Notes under the pieces: generated by a model
The model's database searches: none
The model's input: only the letters and a program-made list of their open reading frames with translations
What the model was told of the DNA's origin: nothing
Part shown: piece by piece, positions 32,605 to 44,267 of the stretch
Numbering within the stretch: position 1 is the first letter of the stretch
How the letters are laid out: each line of letters starts with the position of its first letter
Made by a program: the position numbers and the translations under genes
Assembly: GCF_018687715.1 (NCBI RefSeq)
Contig: NC_056760.1
Location: 26,387,501-26,451,500, forward strand
Direction of reading: 5' to 3'
Length of the DNA stretch: 64,000 bases
Source of the DNA: Carya illinoinensis
Taxonomy: Eukaryota; Streptophyta; Magnoliopsida; Fagales; Juglandaceae

Positions 32605-33863
32605 GAGAAATTCTATATGCAATCGGCCTGTGTCCCCACTACGGCCTCGAGGCTAATGTGGCAACCAAATTATTTAAAAAATAAAAAAATAAAAGACAGA
32701 AACAAGGAAAGTTGCTCGATATAAAACTCTTCGTCTTCTAAGCTTTGTCTTCGAAGCCCTTCATCTATAAAGCTGCTTGGGATGAAAGAATGAAGACAGT
32801 ATAAAGCTCACAGCTTTATACATTAAAACAGAAGGACAACGACTTCTATCACCATTAAAGAATGTCGACAAGTATTTCCTAATTATTCCATAATTATAGA
32901 AAATACATGTAAAAAGTTAGGTATGTTCAACAAATGAACTCAAAAAACTGATACAATATAACAATGGAGACAAATAATTCTAAATAGAACTGAAAGACTT
33001 TAAAAAAATATTATTTGCACACTTTTCGTGGCAGAGACTTTTTTTTTTTTGAGTTTGGGAGAACATAAAAAAGAATTATCAGTGAAATGCACGAGAGTCT
33101 TGTGTCCAATTTAGTACTTTAGATCTCTTACACGCTTGAAAGCTCTTATTTCTACTCTCAACTACATATGTTCTAATTATACCTTCCATGATTAGGCAAT
33201 CAAATTTAAATTAATCTAAAACAGAAAATCAAAGAAGAAATAGGACGAAACTAGACATTTGATGTTGAGGACGAGTGAACAACCTTGTTCTATTTTCCCA
33301 TGAGCCAAAGCAATGTCCGCCTTGCAAAAGATGGTACCTTTGCTTAAGAATCCAAATTGTGACAGCTCTACCTATCCTTGTCACAACACAATTTATTCCC
33401 TCCATTCTCACGCCTCCCAATGTTAATTTAAAAAATACTCCTCCTTGCACCATCATCTCCATTCTTGGCCTTCAAATCTTCTTCGGCTACAACACTTCGG
33501 TGCGTCGGAAACAGGAAGGAGACCACCAACCTCGATGCATCTGCTAATACATTCGACTTCTCCTTCTTCCCTCGAAGCCAAATCTTTGAAACAGAGAAGC
33601 TTTCTCTTTTGCTGCTTCCAATAGCACTTGGCAACAACTTGAGTTCGTCTTCAGGCTCAAATTCACAGCGGCAGACAATGCAATCAAAGGGGTTCTTCAA
33701 CCCTATAATAGCTTTGTAATGGAAGATAGGGTTGGTTCTTTAACACTTGCAAAATATTTGTTTCTGTCTTTTATTTTTTTTATTCTTTAAATAATTCGAT
33801 TGCCACGTTAGAGGCAGGGAGGCAGGCTGGTGGCCCGCCTACTCATACTAATCATCCTCCTAA
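32605..33863. mobile_element. TIR element carrying a host gene fragment (Pack-type), copy 1
   Basis: The inner terminal repeats pair clearly: left CTAATGTGGCAACCAAATTA then TTTAAAAAATAAAAAAATAA and AAGACAGAAACAA; right (inverted) CTAACGTGGCAATCGAATTA with the same continuation. The outer, GC-rich ends are more diverged (GTCCCCACTACGGCCTCGAG versus GGGCCACCAGCCTGCCTCCC). The same terminal layout appears in the element at 34977-39163. Interior: an ATL RING-H2 gene piece near the right end. No transposase ORF. The class (Mutator-like) and exact ends are inferred. Confidence 0.6.
33428..33726 (-). pseudogene. ATL-type RING-H2 ubiquitin ligase fragment
   Basis: Minus-strand reading: PIFHYKAIIGLKNPFDCIVC, then RCEFEPEDELKLLP. 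This is the GLD motif and the first half of the RING-H2 finger of ATL E3 ligases. The histidine and second cysteine half of the RING, expected directly after LLP, is missing. The frame jumps to SAIGSSKRESFSV, then WLRGKKEKS and SFLFPTHRSVVAEEDLKA, which look like the C-terminal part of an ATL protein. The transmembrane N-terminus is also absent. An internal deletion therefore removed the catalytic centre, and the fragment sits inside a TIR element. It cannot act as a ligase; antisense or siRNA effects on the parent gene are possible but speculative. Confidence 0.7.
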
Positions 33864-34976
33864 CCTGGGTGATTAGAAAACGTGAAATAAACTAAAATGA
33901 GTCGAAAACTCAGTAAGAAATCCATCACAATGTGAATATAATAAACGTAAGGATTTTCATAAAAGTTTTCATGTTGAGAACTTAAAATCATGACTAATCA
34001 TGTTGATGCTTATGCTGTGCATGACTTGTCTTGATTTATCTGAATTAACTGACTGTTATGACGATTTGATTTTACTGAGCTGACTGACTAACACACAACC
34101 CTGTGTATAAGGTTGTGCATCGGCTCCACATTTTGCTGCAGCAAGGGGAGTCACTTAGTAGTACTTTGGCGTACTAAGGTGGACCACGATTGAGTTTGTG
34201 GCTTACACATCCACCCTTATTTGAACTGTATTGGTACCATGCATCTGAATGGCTATATAATTTATTGATTAACTGATCTAATCTTATCTTATACTTGAAC
34301 TTAAAATAGCTTATATATTTTATGTGACATGGGATGCATGATATATATACTGATATACATAACTTGTAATTTCTGAATCTAAACATGATGCTGAATGACA
34401 TGATCATGAGTTGTGTTGAGTGATATGCTGGCATACATCATGACATGCGAGGTACATAAAAAGGGTGGTTGTCGATGAACTGGCTTGAATAAAACATATA
34501 TAAATTGAATTGTGATGATCCTAATTCATGATCAAATTACTTATTTGATTCAGAATATATGTTTACTATTTATTACTGAAATTTAAATAATAATATATCT
34601 AATCTTTCAAATATCATTAATATATGTTTTAATCTAAGTTTATAAAAATAAATGATTAAAGCATTTGATTCATAAAATAGACTTAATAATATTTAATATT
34701 AAAATTCTTGTAAACTATTATTATAGTTAATGCATAGTAATTTAATTTAAGAACTCTTAAATATTTTCTGTATGAAAAATAAAGTTTTTGGACTATTATG
34801 AAATAAAATAAAACCCGCTTAAAAATATTAAGTCCAAACAACTTAAGTATTTACAATAGTGTAACTACCAGGCCCATCTTATTTAAAACACAAAATAAAT
34901 AAATCAAGCGCACTTATTAAAACATAAACTAATTAAACCAGGCCCACGTGAAACCTACATGAAACACCATTCAAAA
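33864..34976 (-). mobile_element. Gypsy LTR fragment between the two TIR elements
   Basis: On the minus strand CTTACTGAGTTTTCGACTCA corresponds to CTTACTGAGTTGTTGATAAC in the 3.15 kb LTR at 35768-38918, and GCTCCACATTTTGCTG-type spacer words also recur. Ends were not found. Confidence 0.4.
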
Positions 34977-35518
34977 CACATTCTGAAGTCAATAGGTCTA
35001 GGGACAACCATCCCTACGTCCCCGCCATCGCCTCGATTGACATGGCACACAACCGATATTATTAAAAAAAACACGAAATGGAGGGAAATGTGTTTTGAGA
35101 AATTTGCAAAGCGAAAACAAAGAGAAGGAGATCTGAGCATTCCGTCACGCCCTGTGATAACTATGCACCAGATCCAATGATGGAGCTTGTGCTTAAGATG
35201 GAGCTTCACATATGGTTTCCTCGAAAAAACATCTTCATGTTCGTCATCGTCATGGTGATCTTCCTCTTCTTCTTCTTCATCTAGTACTGTTGCTTCCATC
35301 GTTGATTCAGATTTGTCTTTCTTAGTTGTTGAAAAGCTACACCCAGTACTCCTAGAAGATGAAATGGCATTGATGCTTAGGTGATCGGGCAATTCAATAG
35401 CTGTCGGGGTAGAGCCATTAGGATTATGGCTTTTGTGATAGTGAATTCTAGCAAAAGCTTGGAAAGCGCTAGAGAAGACTAAAATGAGGACCAAGATTAG
35501 AGTAACCTTAACAACCAT
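34955..35518 (-). CDS. Secreted acidic protein of unknown function, 3' end replaced by transposon sequence
   Basis: A 187-aa open frame. Residues 1-23 are a clear signal peptide (VKVTLILVLILVFSSAFQAF, cleavage after AFA). A basic His-rich start (RIHYHKSHN) and a Ser/Thr-rich part follow, then an acidic block (DEEEEEEDHHDDDEHED, about residues 84-100). The last 45 or so residues are read from the TIR of the element and are not original, so the natural protein probably ended or spliced earlier. Perhaps a small secreted peptide precursor; no known peptide motif was recognised. The 5' side (35519-35700) looks like a 5' UTR. Captured gene fragment or chimeric gene. Confidence 0.45.
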   Translation of the reverse strand: MVVKVTLILVLILVFSSAFQAFARIHYHKSHNPNGSTPTAIELPDHLSINAISSSRSTGCSFSTTKKDKSESTMEATVLDEEEEEEDHHDDDEHEDVFSRKPYVKLHLKHKLHHWIWCIVITGRDGMLRSPSLCFRFANFSKHISLHFVFFLIISVVCHVNRGDGGDVGMVVPRPIDFRMCFEWCFM

Positions 35519-38500
35519 GGTAGAGAAGATCCTACTCCAAGTCCAACTGAAGAAAATTCAAAAGAAATTAAGGGAAACAAACCCTAGGATGAGGAAGAGG
35601 TTATTCAAAACTCAAGGCTTTTATGGGAAACAAATAAGCATTTTTCAACAAATCAAAACAAATAAAGTGTGAAGAGAAAAGCCAGAGAGGCAATTAAGAT
35701 ATTAAAATTTATGGGGAACAACATATATGGAAAATAAGCAGATCTTGACTTGCCTTCAAGCCCAGACTGTAATATTCAGGTCCAGTGCCAAGCTATTTTC
35801 AATTTTTTTTTTTTTTAATGTGTGAAAAATCCATTTGAATTTTCAAATATATATATTTTTAAGTAAACTACGGACCTAAAATCTCTATTTTAATGGATTA
35901 TGATATTTTTTTCTTTGGGTTTGATATGTCAGTTTAAAATATTTTATGGGTCAAGATAATTCTTTTTAACAAATTGATTTTTTTTTAAAGATTGAGTCGA
36001 GATCTAAAATTTGGAAAAAAAACCCAAGCCCATGAGATCTTGTATCAATTTTCAGCTTCATCACGTCTGTTTTTCACGGTATACTTGATGCACATCGTTA
36101 TCCTTTTCATGCACTTTTGTCCTGCTAGGGTTATTGGTAACACTTTTTATTCAAATGTTTTTTACTGCACAGATCGCGCCTAGCCTTCTTGCACGATTCT
36201 CATCCCTCATTTCTTTTTTCTCTAGGGTTTTATCAGTTTTCCATATATATATATATATTCACGTTACTGGGTCTCTTGCTTGTTATTTTTTTATTTTATC
36301 ATCATGATCAACCTAAAAATAAAACCTCGGGCTACCGCTCCAAGTTTTCCTCCTTCTCTCGGTTTCCCACTACTGCTGCACCTGTACCGTGTGTTAGCCA
36401 CTACCCAGCCCACACGCAGGGCAAAACCACCACACAGCCTTCACGGTTCCTTCTCCACTTCCCAACTAGCCCTGTTTTTAGCAACCATAACAGAGCACCC
36501 ACCTCGTCATTCTCCCCCACTGTAAGCATTGCAAACCGACCACCTAGTCGGTCACGGCCCTAAGTTGCTCAGACCACGCGAAGCCTCTAATCACCCCCAC
36601 CCACCGAGAGCCACCACTATGCACCATGCAAACTCCAGGCGTTGCATCTTAAACCCACTGCATCTCAGCCTGTTGAAACCGTAGCCAACCATCCCCGAAG
36701 TGCACCCTCTCGGCCTCCCTACAGCCCACAGCCTTTGTTACGTCGAGCAGCTCAACCACCCCAAGGCACTAGCCCCTCCGCGTTGTCTCCAATTGCCCAG
36801 ACCTAATCGCCATAAGCCACCATTGAACCCATGTAGAGCCACCGCTGGCCATCACCGAAAAGAGAGCCTCTGTTTTTAGCCCCCAAAACAAAGTTTTCAA
36901 AATTTTTTTTCCCACCGTGAGTTAACGCAGCCACCTTTCCTTTACCCACATGCCACTCCATGGTCATCCATCACACCAACCACCTTGACGCCGCTTGCAG
37001 CCTCTCGGTGAGTATCTTGCATGGCTTCTCTACCTCTCTTCTCACTCTTCATCTTCGTCTTCTCTCTCTCATCTATCTCTCCCTCGTGTTTAACCACCCA
37101 GATCGGTGGCGTCTTCGCTGCACCATCGCCTCGAGCCAACAGCTGTCACACCCTCCCACGGTACCGCAGTCTCTTTGTTCTTTCTTGGGTATGTGCTGCT
37201 GCCGCTCAACTATTTAGTTTCTAGGTATTATGTTTTACATTGAGCTGCTTTTAGTTTTAGGTTGCATGCTAGTGATTTTTTTTTTTTAGTTTATGATTTT
37301 GCCCTCAGTTTTATAACTTGGTGTTTTAAGGTTTTATTCTTGTTTTTTCTACTGGGTTTCTTTTTATTTTTTAGTGTGTTAAGTGATTTTGAAGTAAAAT
37401 ATTTTTGGGTTAAGTTCGGGTTCTAAATTATTTTTGGGTTGAGTAATATTTTATTTTAACAACTTTTCATTTTTTTTAAACGGGTTGGGTTTGAAATTTT
37501 TTTTCATAAACCTTGGGAATAAGTGAGAATTAGGTTAAGTGGATAATTAATGGTTTTGGAAAAGGATGGTATTTTATGAATTATGAGGATTTTCGGTTTT
37601 GAGGATTTAGAATAGGTTAATTTAGCATTTCGGGTTTAAATATTGAAATATGTGTTTGACCAGAAACTTACGAGAATTACGTGATTATTTTATAGGTGAC
37701 AAATAATTTTTATTCAGCATTATTGAGGAATTTTTTTGAAAAAACTAAGAAGTCCAGGTAAGCGGGATTCCTATACTAGACTTTATACATAAAAGGAAAA
37801 TGAAACAAGGTTGACTTATAAAATATGCATCTTTTGGTTTTTGAAAAGAAAAATGAAAAACAACCTCAATTGTTTGTTTTAGCATTACTCATGAACTCTA
37901 TATGAAACATAAAGTATTTTTGTCATGACTACTATAGACATGAGCTTATTTTCTGACATTTTGTTTTTGAATTGTGCAAAAGAGAGCAAATATGAAATTT
38001 TATGCATAAATTATATTTTTGTGATCTGATTCTATTCTGTTTTGAAAAAGTTCTGTACTCTAATATGATATGATATGATTTCTGAAAACTTTTGGCATGA
38101 CATTCTGAATCGATATATGGTTTGTGGATGGTGATCTGTTTGACCTACCACAGGTGCTAATAGTGGCTTCTGTTTGGGTTGATACCAATCGTTCTGTTTA
38201 TGATGCACCCGTTTTGGAAACAAAGTGATTTTCTGGTGGTCTTTCTTGTGTGCACACTCGGGGCTATGAGAATAATAAAGGGAAGATTCACATTTTGTTT
38301 CTTTTAGGTTAGCTACCGGGGTTTGCATAACCCTACCATGGGGTTTAAATATATGGCTTTTGATGTGATATGATATTCTGGTATGATGGTGGTCAGTTAT
38401 GCTATATTAAGATAACATGTTTTCTGCTTCCGCACTCTAAAAATGAAAAGTAAAAATATTTTGTTCTGCATTTTAAACTTTGTAAATGCTCACGTTTGCA

Positions 38501-39163
38501 CAGTAGTATATGTTCTCTACTTACTGAGTTGTTGATAACTCACCCCTTATCTCTATAATATTTTTCAGATATTTTTTATGGTTCAGCTGGAGAACACGAG
38601 TAGGAAGTATTGGAAAATTTTGATGATCATATATGAATAAGTGCTAAGGGTACAAGTATTTTTAGAGGATCATACTTTGTAGGTTTACCTTTGGCAGTTA
38701 TTTTGGTACATCAAGTTATGGATAATTCAAGTTTTGTGAAATTGTTATTCTATTTTATTGAAGGTTTCGGTTATTATTTCTGTGGAGAGACATGGATATT
38801 TGTATTGAAAAAATAAGTTAACATTTTATGGAATTTGTCAAATTTATAGTTGGGATATTGGAGTTAATATTAAGTAATAAGAGCTAACTCTCTGGACCTT
38901 TAGGACCAGGGCGTTACACAGAGAGTAAACCCAAGAACCCAAAAATAGAAGCCCTAATCGAAGCCAATAGAACTGCAATCAATTATGGGGAAATGTAAAG
39001 AAAGAAGATAGAGAAAGGAAGTAGAAAGGGAGATCTGAGTGTTCCTCAAAATCCATTTCCCTCCATTACATGTGTTTTTTTTTTAAATAATATCGGCACG
39101 TTAGTCGAGGCAGCGGTGGGGATGCAAGGCCCGTTGTCCCTAGACTTTTTGTTCTGAAATATA
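34977..39163. mobile_element. TIR element carrying a host gene fragment (Pack-type), copy 2, split by a solo LTR
   Basis: Left terminal repeat (34977-35095): GGTCTAGGGACAACC...GCCTCGATTGACATGGC, then ACCGATATTATTAAAAAAAA and AATGGAGGGAAATGTGTTTT. The right end, inverted (39163 back to about 39045), has GTCTAGGGACAACG...GCCTCGACTAACGTG, then CCGATATTATTTAAAAAAAA and AATGGAGGGAAATGGATTTT. That is over 100 bp of good pairing. Removing the LTR at 35768-38918 leaves about 1.0 kb, similar to copy 1. It contains a secreted-protein ORF. Confidence 0.68.
35768..38918 (+). mobile_element. Solo gypsy LTR, 3.15 kb
   Basis: It starts TGTAATATTCAGG and ends GGGCGTTACA, complementary tips typical of large plant gypsy LTRs. 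The 5-bp flanks are CAGAC (35763-35767) and CAGAG (38919-38923), one mismatch. The LTR holds a pyrimidine-rich leader (about 36960-37110), CTTACTGAGTTGTTGATAAC near 38520 and TCTGGACCTTTAGGACCAGG near the end. No internal domain or second LTR lies inside. Open frames at 36189-36563 and 36960-37224 are low-complexity by-products. Confidence 0.65.
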
Positions 39164-39389
39164 TTGCATAATAAAGGATAAAATTGTAAAATCACATAAA
39201 TTTATGCCCTAGTAGTACACGAATAAAACTCAAGGCATCTTCTTCTTTCTTGTAGCCGACATACCCTAGAGCAAACAAAGTGCCACGAAAACTTACACGA
39301 CGCAAGACCAAACCAGAGACATCATGGATGAAAAGGTGAGACAGCAGTAGGCTAAGGGTGGTGCAGCTGAGCTACAGAGAGGGAGAGAG

Positions 39390-39439
<50 letters not shown>

Positions 39440-40411
39440 GGGAGAGAACTACTCACTAAGAGAAACGGGAGAAGAACCAATGCAACGTGGTTTGGGTGGT
39501 TGGCCGAGGATCATGGTGGTGCACTGGCGTCGATGGCGATGGAGTCCAGCCTAAGAGATGTGGTTGGTGATGGATTGGCGTGGTTGGAAGGCTGCTCTGA
39601 TTCAAGATGCTTGAAACAAGGGCTTTGGGCTGAGAGCACAACCTTGTGTGAGCTTGCATTGCGCTTCCTTACTCTGTTTCACTTCTTAAAACAAAGGACA
39701 TGATGGAGCTATTTCGGTATCGCTGGACTCATGCTAAACGTGGCAACATGGTTGCATGGTTGACGACAGAGAGACTTGTGATATGGAGGTTACTAGGTGT
39801 TGGACAGATGGTTTTCGTGGTGAGGAAGTTGATGGTGTAGTACAGGGCTGTCTGTAGCTGCTTTGACGTAGAGGAGGGGTGCTATTCCTGGTTGCCGTCG
39901 AGGAGCTGCAATAGAGGTGTTGCTGTTTGCAAGGGGCTTCATATAATGGTCTCTAATGTTTTTGGTTTTGCTTGTGTTTGACGTTGGCTCCTTTGTGTTT
40001 ATGGCTAGGTGAGAGTGGAGATGTGAGGGAGGGAATTGGAGGAGTAAAAATACAGTGTGTAAGATGGCAAAATTTGAAATCTTTGAGATGAAGAAATCGG
40101 CTGAAGGCAGTTAAGAATTAGCCAGGAAACTATTCATGTAGGAAGACAAGCATATGCATGGGTTGGGTATTGTATTTGGGCTTATACTTAATTTCTTGGG
40201 CTTCATGCCAATAAAACTAAGTTCATTGGTCCATTAACATTAATTGGACTTTTAGCCCAAGTATTAAGTCCAATAAAAATTCTCTAATCTACCATAATAA
40301 ATTTTGGGCATGTGATTATCCAAAAATTGAAATTGAGCTTTCCTATATGGCCCATCAATAAAATTTGGGCCCAATAAAATTGTCCTTAGAATATTGTGCC
40401 GGGTTGTTACA
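39164..40411 (-). mobile_element. Gypsy LTR fragment, minus orientation
   Basis: Read from 40411 leftward it begins TGTAACAACCCGGCAC, a common start of large gypsy LTRs, followed by GGGCCC/GGGCCA words. The other end is not found. It includes a long AG microsatellite (39389-39442). Open frames near 39456-39703 on both strands are not supported as genes. Confidence 0.45.
39389..39442 (+). repeat. AG microsatellite
   Basis: About 20 uninterrupted AG units followed by imperfect ones. Confidence 0.9.
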
Positions 40412-42370
40412 CACCCCCTTTATCAAGTTTACATTTCATTGCTTTGTGTCTTGATCAAATGAGAGTTGCAACTTTTGCTTATGCTCCTAGCACTTTGACA
40501 GGACTTTGAGATTTGTAAGTGGTTGGTTGAGGTAGTCATTTATCTGCCCAAATTTTAGTTGTTTCACCATTTTCAACCCTCCACATGGTGCCTTCCTCCA
40601 ACAAAGCTCTAGCAGATAAGATGCTTTTCCATATATAAGAGGGTTTGCTTCTAATCCTTGCTTGAAAAAATTTAGTTTGAGGATAATACTTTAATTTGAG
40701 TGCTTTGGCAACAAGAGATTATTGGAATTGCAAGAGTCTCAATCCTTATTTTGCCAGCATAGCCATATTAAAATGTTGAAAATCTCTAAAGCCAATCCCA
40801 CCAACTAACTTTTGGTAGTCCTCTTTTTCACATTTAATCGAGAGAGTTCTTTTCTCCTGTTCTTTTTAACCCCACCAATAGGCATGCATAATCTTAATAA
40901 ATTTTGAGGTAGCTTGAAGACTCACATACTATAAGTTGGGATGCCTGAATCACTGACTTGATCATTACTTCTTTGTCTGCTTGGGAAAGAAATTTAAACT
41001 TCCAGTTGCTGATCCTTTTTCTAACCCTATCCAATAATTCCTAAAAAGAATTCAACCAAGATATCTTTCATGGGAACCAGTGAATTTAATTCCAACAATT
41101 GCTATGGTAATGCCTTTGGTACCTTCTCTAGTATTGTTGCTGAAGAAAATTGAAGTTTTGTCTTTATTTAGTCTTTGGCCCGAGACATTTTCATAAGCCT
41201 AAAATATGGTGAGAAGTCTACTCCATTCTTGTGAGTTAGGTTTGCAAAATGGTAGACTATCATCTTCAAAAAATAAATGGTTAATATGCATTTGACCTCT
41301 TGCTAAGGTAATTCCAGTGATGTGTCCAAAAGCTTCAGTTTGGTCAAGTTGTTGGCTAGGGACTTTCGAATATAGAATGAAAATGTAGAGTGATTAGGGA
41401 TCACCCTGCCTAACGCCCTTAGTTGGCTTGGGAAAAATTTCTGTAGAACACCATTTATGATGATAGAATAGGAGATAGTACTTACGCACTTCAAGATTAA
41501 TTCAATCCATTTAGGAGCAAACCCCATTTTCTCAATAACAGATTCTAGAAATGGCCAAACAATCTTGTCATAAGCTTTACTTATGTCTAATTTCAAAGCC
41601 ATATGTCCCTCACTACCAGACATTCTACAGTACATTGAATGCATTGTTTCATAGGCTACGATCACATTATCTAAGATTAGTCTGTCTACCTAAAACAGAG
41701 GCACTCTAAGTTGGTGAGATGATCAATGGCAAAATTTTCTTTAATCTATTAGCCAATACTTTTGAGACAATTTTATATAGTACATTGCACAGGCTAATTA
41801 GTTTGAATTTAGTGACTTTGGTAGGAGTTTTAATCTTGGGAATTAGAGCAAGAAAAGTCTCATTCATCTCATTTGACCAACTTTTCAAGTTTAAGACATG
41901 CAAAACAGTTGCACATAGATTCTGGCCCACTATGTTCTAATGTTTTTGAAAGAAAATTGCGGGACATCCATTTGGTCCTTGTGAACTTAAGGTGTTCATT
42001 TGTGAAAAATAGCATCCTAGACTTCATTAGAAGTGAGACCTTGTAAGAAAATCTCATTCATTTTTTATGTAACTATGTTTTTTACTGGCTGAAGACATAT
42101 GCCAATTCCCTTAGGCTGCGAAGTAGTAAAAAGTGATTGAAAATAGTTTTGGAAAGCTTGAACTACTTCCTGGGGTGAGGTAGCACATCTGTCTTCCCCA
42201 TCTAAGATGTTGTCAATAGAATTTATCTTTCTTCTTTGATTTGCACACATGTAAAAATATTATTTGCTTCTGTCCCCTCCCTTAGCCATTTTTGTTTTAC
42301 TCTTTGCCTCCATTTCAAGTCTTCTTCTTCAAGTAGCAGGTCAATTTTTTTTTTTTTGAGTTGTCTTATT

Positions 42371-42620
42371 TTCATTGTGTATCTTCTCTGATTAATACTT
42401 TGGAGACGTTTAAGCAGTGGTGTAAAAAAATTAAAAAACTGGTTGAACCAGACCGGATCGAATTGAACTGGTGGGTTTGGTCCAGTGTGTAAGCATTCAT
42501 TGTGTATCTTCTCTGATTAATACTTTGGAGACGTTTAAGCAGTGGTGTAAAAAAATTAAAAAACTGGTTGAACCAGACCGGATCGAATTGAACTGGTGGG
42601 TTTGGTCCAGTGTGTAAGCA
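42371..42620 (+). repeat. Perfect 125-bp tandem duplication
   Basis: 42371-42495 and 42496-42620 are identical by eye. Each unit holds 45 bases of LINE sequence, including one target-site copy, and the first 80 bases of the hAT-like element. The duplication is therefore younger than the hAT insertion. Confidence 0.92.
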
Positions 42621-43313
42621 TTATGGTGCGATACCAATTCTTAAGAACTGAAACCGATCTTAAATCGGTATAGTACAAGTTTTCATATTTTGAAAGCCGG
42701 TTTAAATCAAAACCGTACCGAACCGGTATATGTATTTATAATTTTTTTTATATTATATATAATTTCTTATATTATATTATATGCTAAATTTCTAATTAAT
42801 ATAACATTAAATTTTTATCTTATCACTTAAGTCTATTAATCTTAAAACATAAAATTAATATAACATTTGATATAATATAAAATTAATCTTATAATTTTAA
42901 TATAACATTTGATATAACATATAAATTTTAATCTTATATATATTCTTCTTGTAAATTCATTTTTACACATTTGATCATATATACTCACATAAAAAGTCTA
43001 GAACTTATAGAAACTATAGTAAAATTCAATATTTTACAGTATGTGTTAATTATTATAAAATAATATACTTATATCATAATATAAATAGACTAATAGTTTA
43101 GAATATGTAAACATCATATTATTACTAATATAGATAATCTATAAAATCGGAAAAATCGGACTGGATCGAACCGAAACTGGAAAAATTGAAAGTTTCGATT
43201 TTGATAGTGAATCGGTCTAGTATCAGTTCTTAAATTTTCAAAATTGATATATACCAGTTGAATTCTAAAAAATGTATAAAACTGGACCGAACCATACTGG
43301 TTACACCCCAAAG
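42416..43313. mobile_element. hAT-like non-autonomous element in the minus-strand L1
   Basis: Left end AGTGGTGTAAAAA, right end GGTTACACCCCAAA. An 8-bp target-site duplication GTTTAAGC flanks it (42408-42415 and 43314-43321). Subterminal GAACCAGACCGG and CGAACC-type words are characteristic of the family. Without the 125-bp duplication it is about 770 bp. No coding capacity. Confidence 0.75.
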
Positions 43314-44267
43314 TTTAAGCTTTTCAATTTTTGCATCAAGTGTTTCTCCGCTTCTTATTTCAACCTAATTTTACTTTGTCAGCTTGTCTTTACATTTCTT
43401 TAGGCCTTCTATTGTTTCCTTTATTGAGTTACTAGTTTTGGAATTGCAAGACTCGCTTTACTAATGAGCTCCCTGCATTTCTCTCATATGTCCCAACTAA
43501 TTTCATATCTAAAAATCCTCTTTACCTCTCGAGCTGGTTATACAATACTATTCATAGTGATTAATATTGAGTTATAATTTGAGCAATGGGTTGCAAAACT
43601 CTGGACAGAAACATCGACAAATGTTGTATAGTTGAGAGTTGCTAATAGCCATATCAAGCCTTTCTTTGGTGTAGCTGCTTCCTTCTCTGTTGTTTCACCA
43701 AGTAAACTTTTCCAGTTAGTAGTGCAGATTACTTAAGACATAGTCCTCAACGACTTTCCTAGAGCTTTCCATTTAACTATATGGTCTTGATGCTCCCCTA
43801 TATTCTTCATTAAGCTGGAGGATTTCATTAAAATCCCCCATACACATCCAAGTTGTTTGATCTAGTGGTTTTAGGACTCTGAGTAACTTCCAACTTTCAA
43901 ATCTTTTTGTAGTCACAGGATCCCCATAAAAACCAGTTAACAACCACTTCATCCCGCTCTCATTATGAAGCACCTTTACTGATATATGCCTTTGTGTATA
44001 GGAAACCAGTTCAACTTGCATATATGACTTTCAAAAGAAAGTTAATCCACCACTGTATCCTTTACTTTCTACTATAAAACTGTGTTCATATCCAATTTTG
44101 TTTCTAACTTTTTCCATCTTCATTATATTTCTCTTTATTTATATAAGGAAAATTATATTTGGGAGCTTAACTCTCACCAAATGGCGAAGTTCTTGGACTA
44201 TTTGAGGGTTTCTAAACCTTCGACAGTTCAACTTAAAGAATTCGTTACTCCACCAAATCATCTTGAG

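Larger units (their letters stand above)
40430..44021 (-). pseudogene. L1 ORF2 remnant
   Basis: Endonuclease words GFYGDPVTTKR and WMCMGDFNEIL lie near 43780-43950. RT pieces are FLALIPKIKTP and VLYKIVSKVLANRLK (41720-41850), then LDISKAYDKIVWPFLES (about 41530-41600). GGIGFRDFQHFN (near 40770) belongs to the region after the RT. The catalytic FADD segment falls in a damaged stretch. Many stops and frameshifts, plus the hAT insertion, make it non-functional. Confidence 0.8.

Noticed and set aside
36189..37224. Pro/Ser/His-rich frames of 62-124 codons
   Set aside because: Inside the leader of a solo gypsy LTR, low-complexity and pyrimidine-driven.
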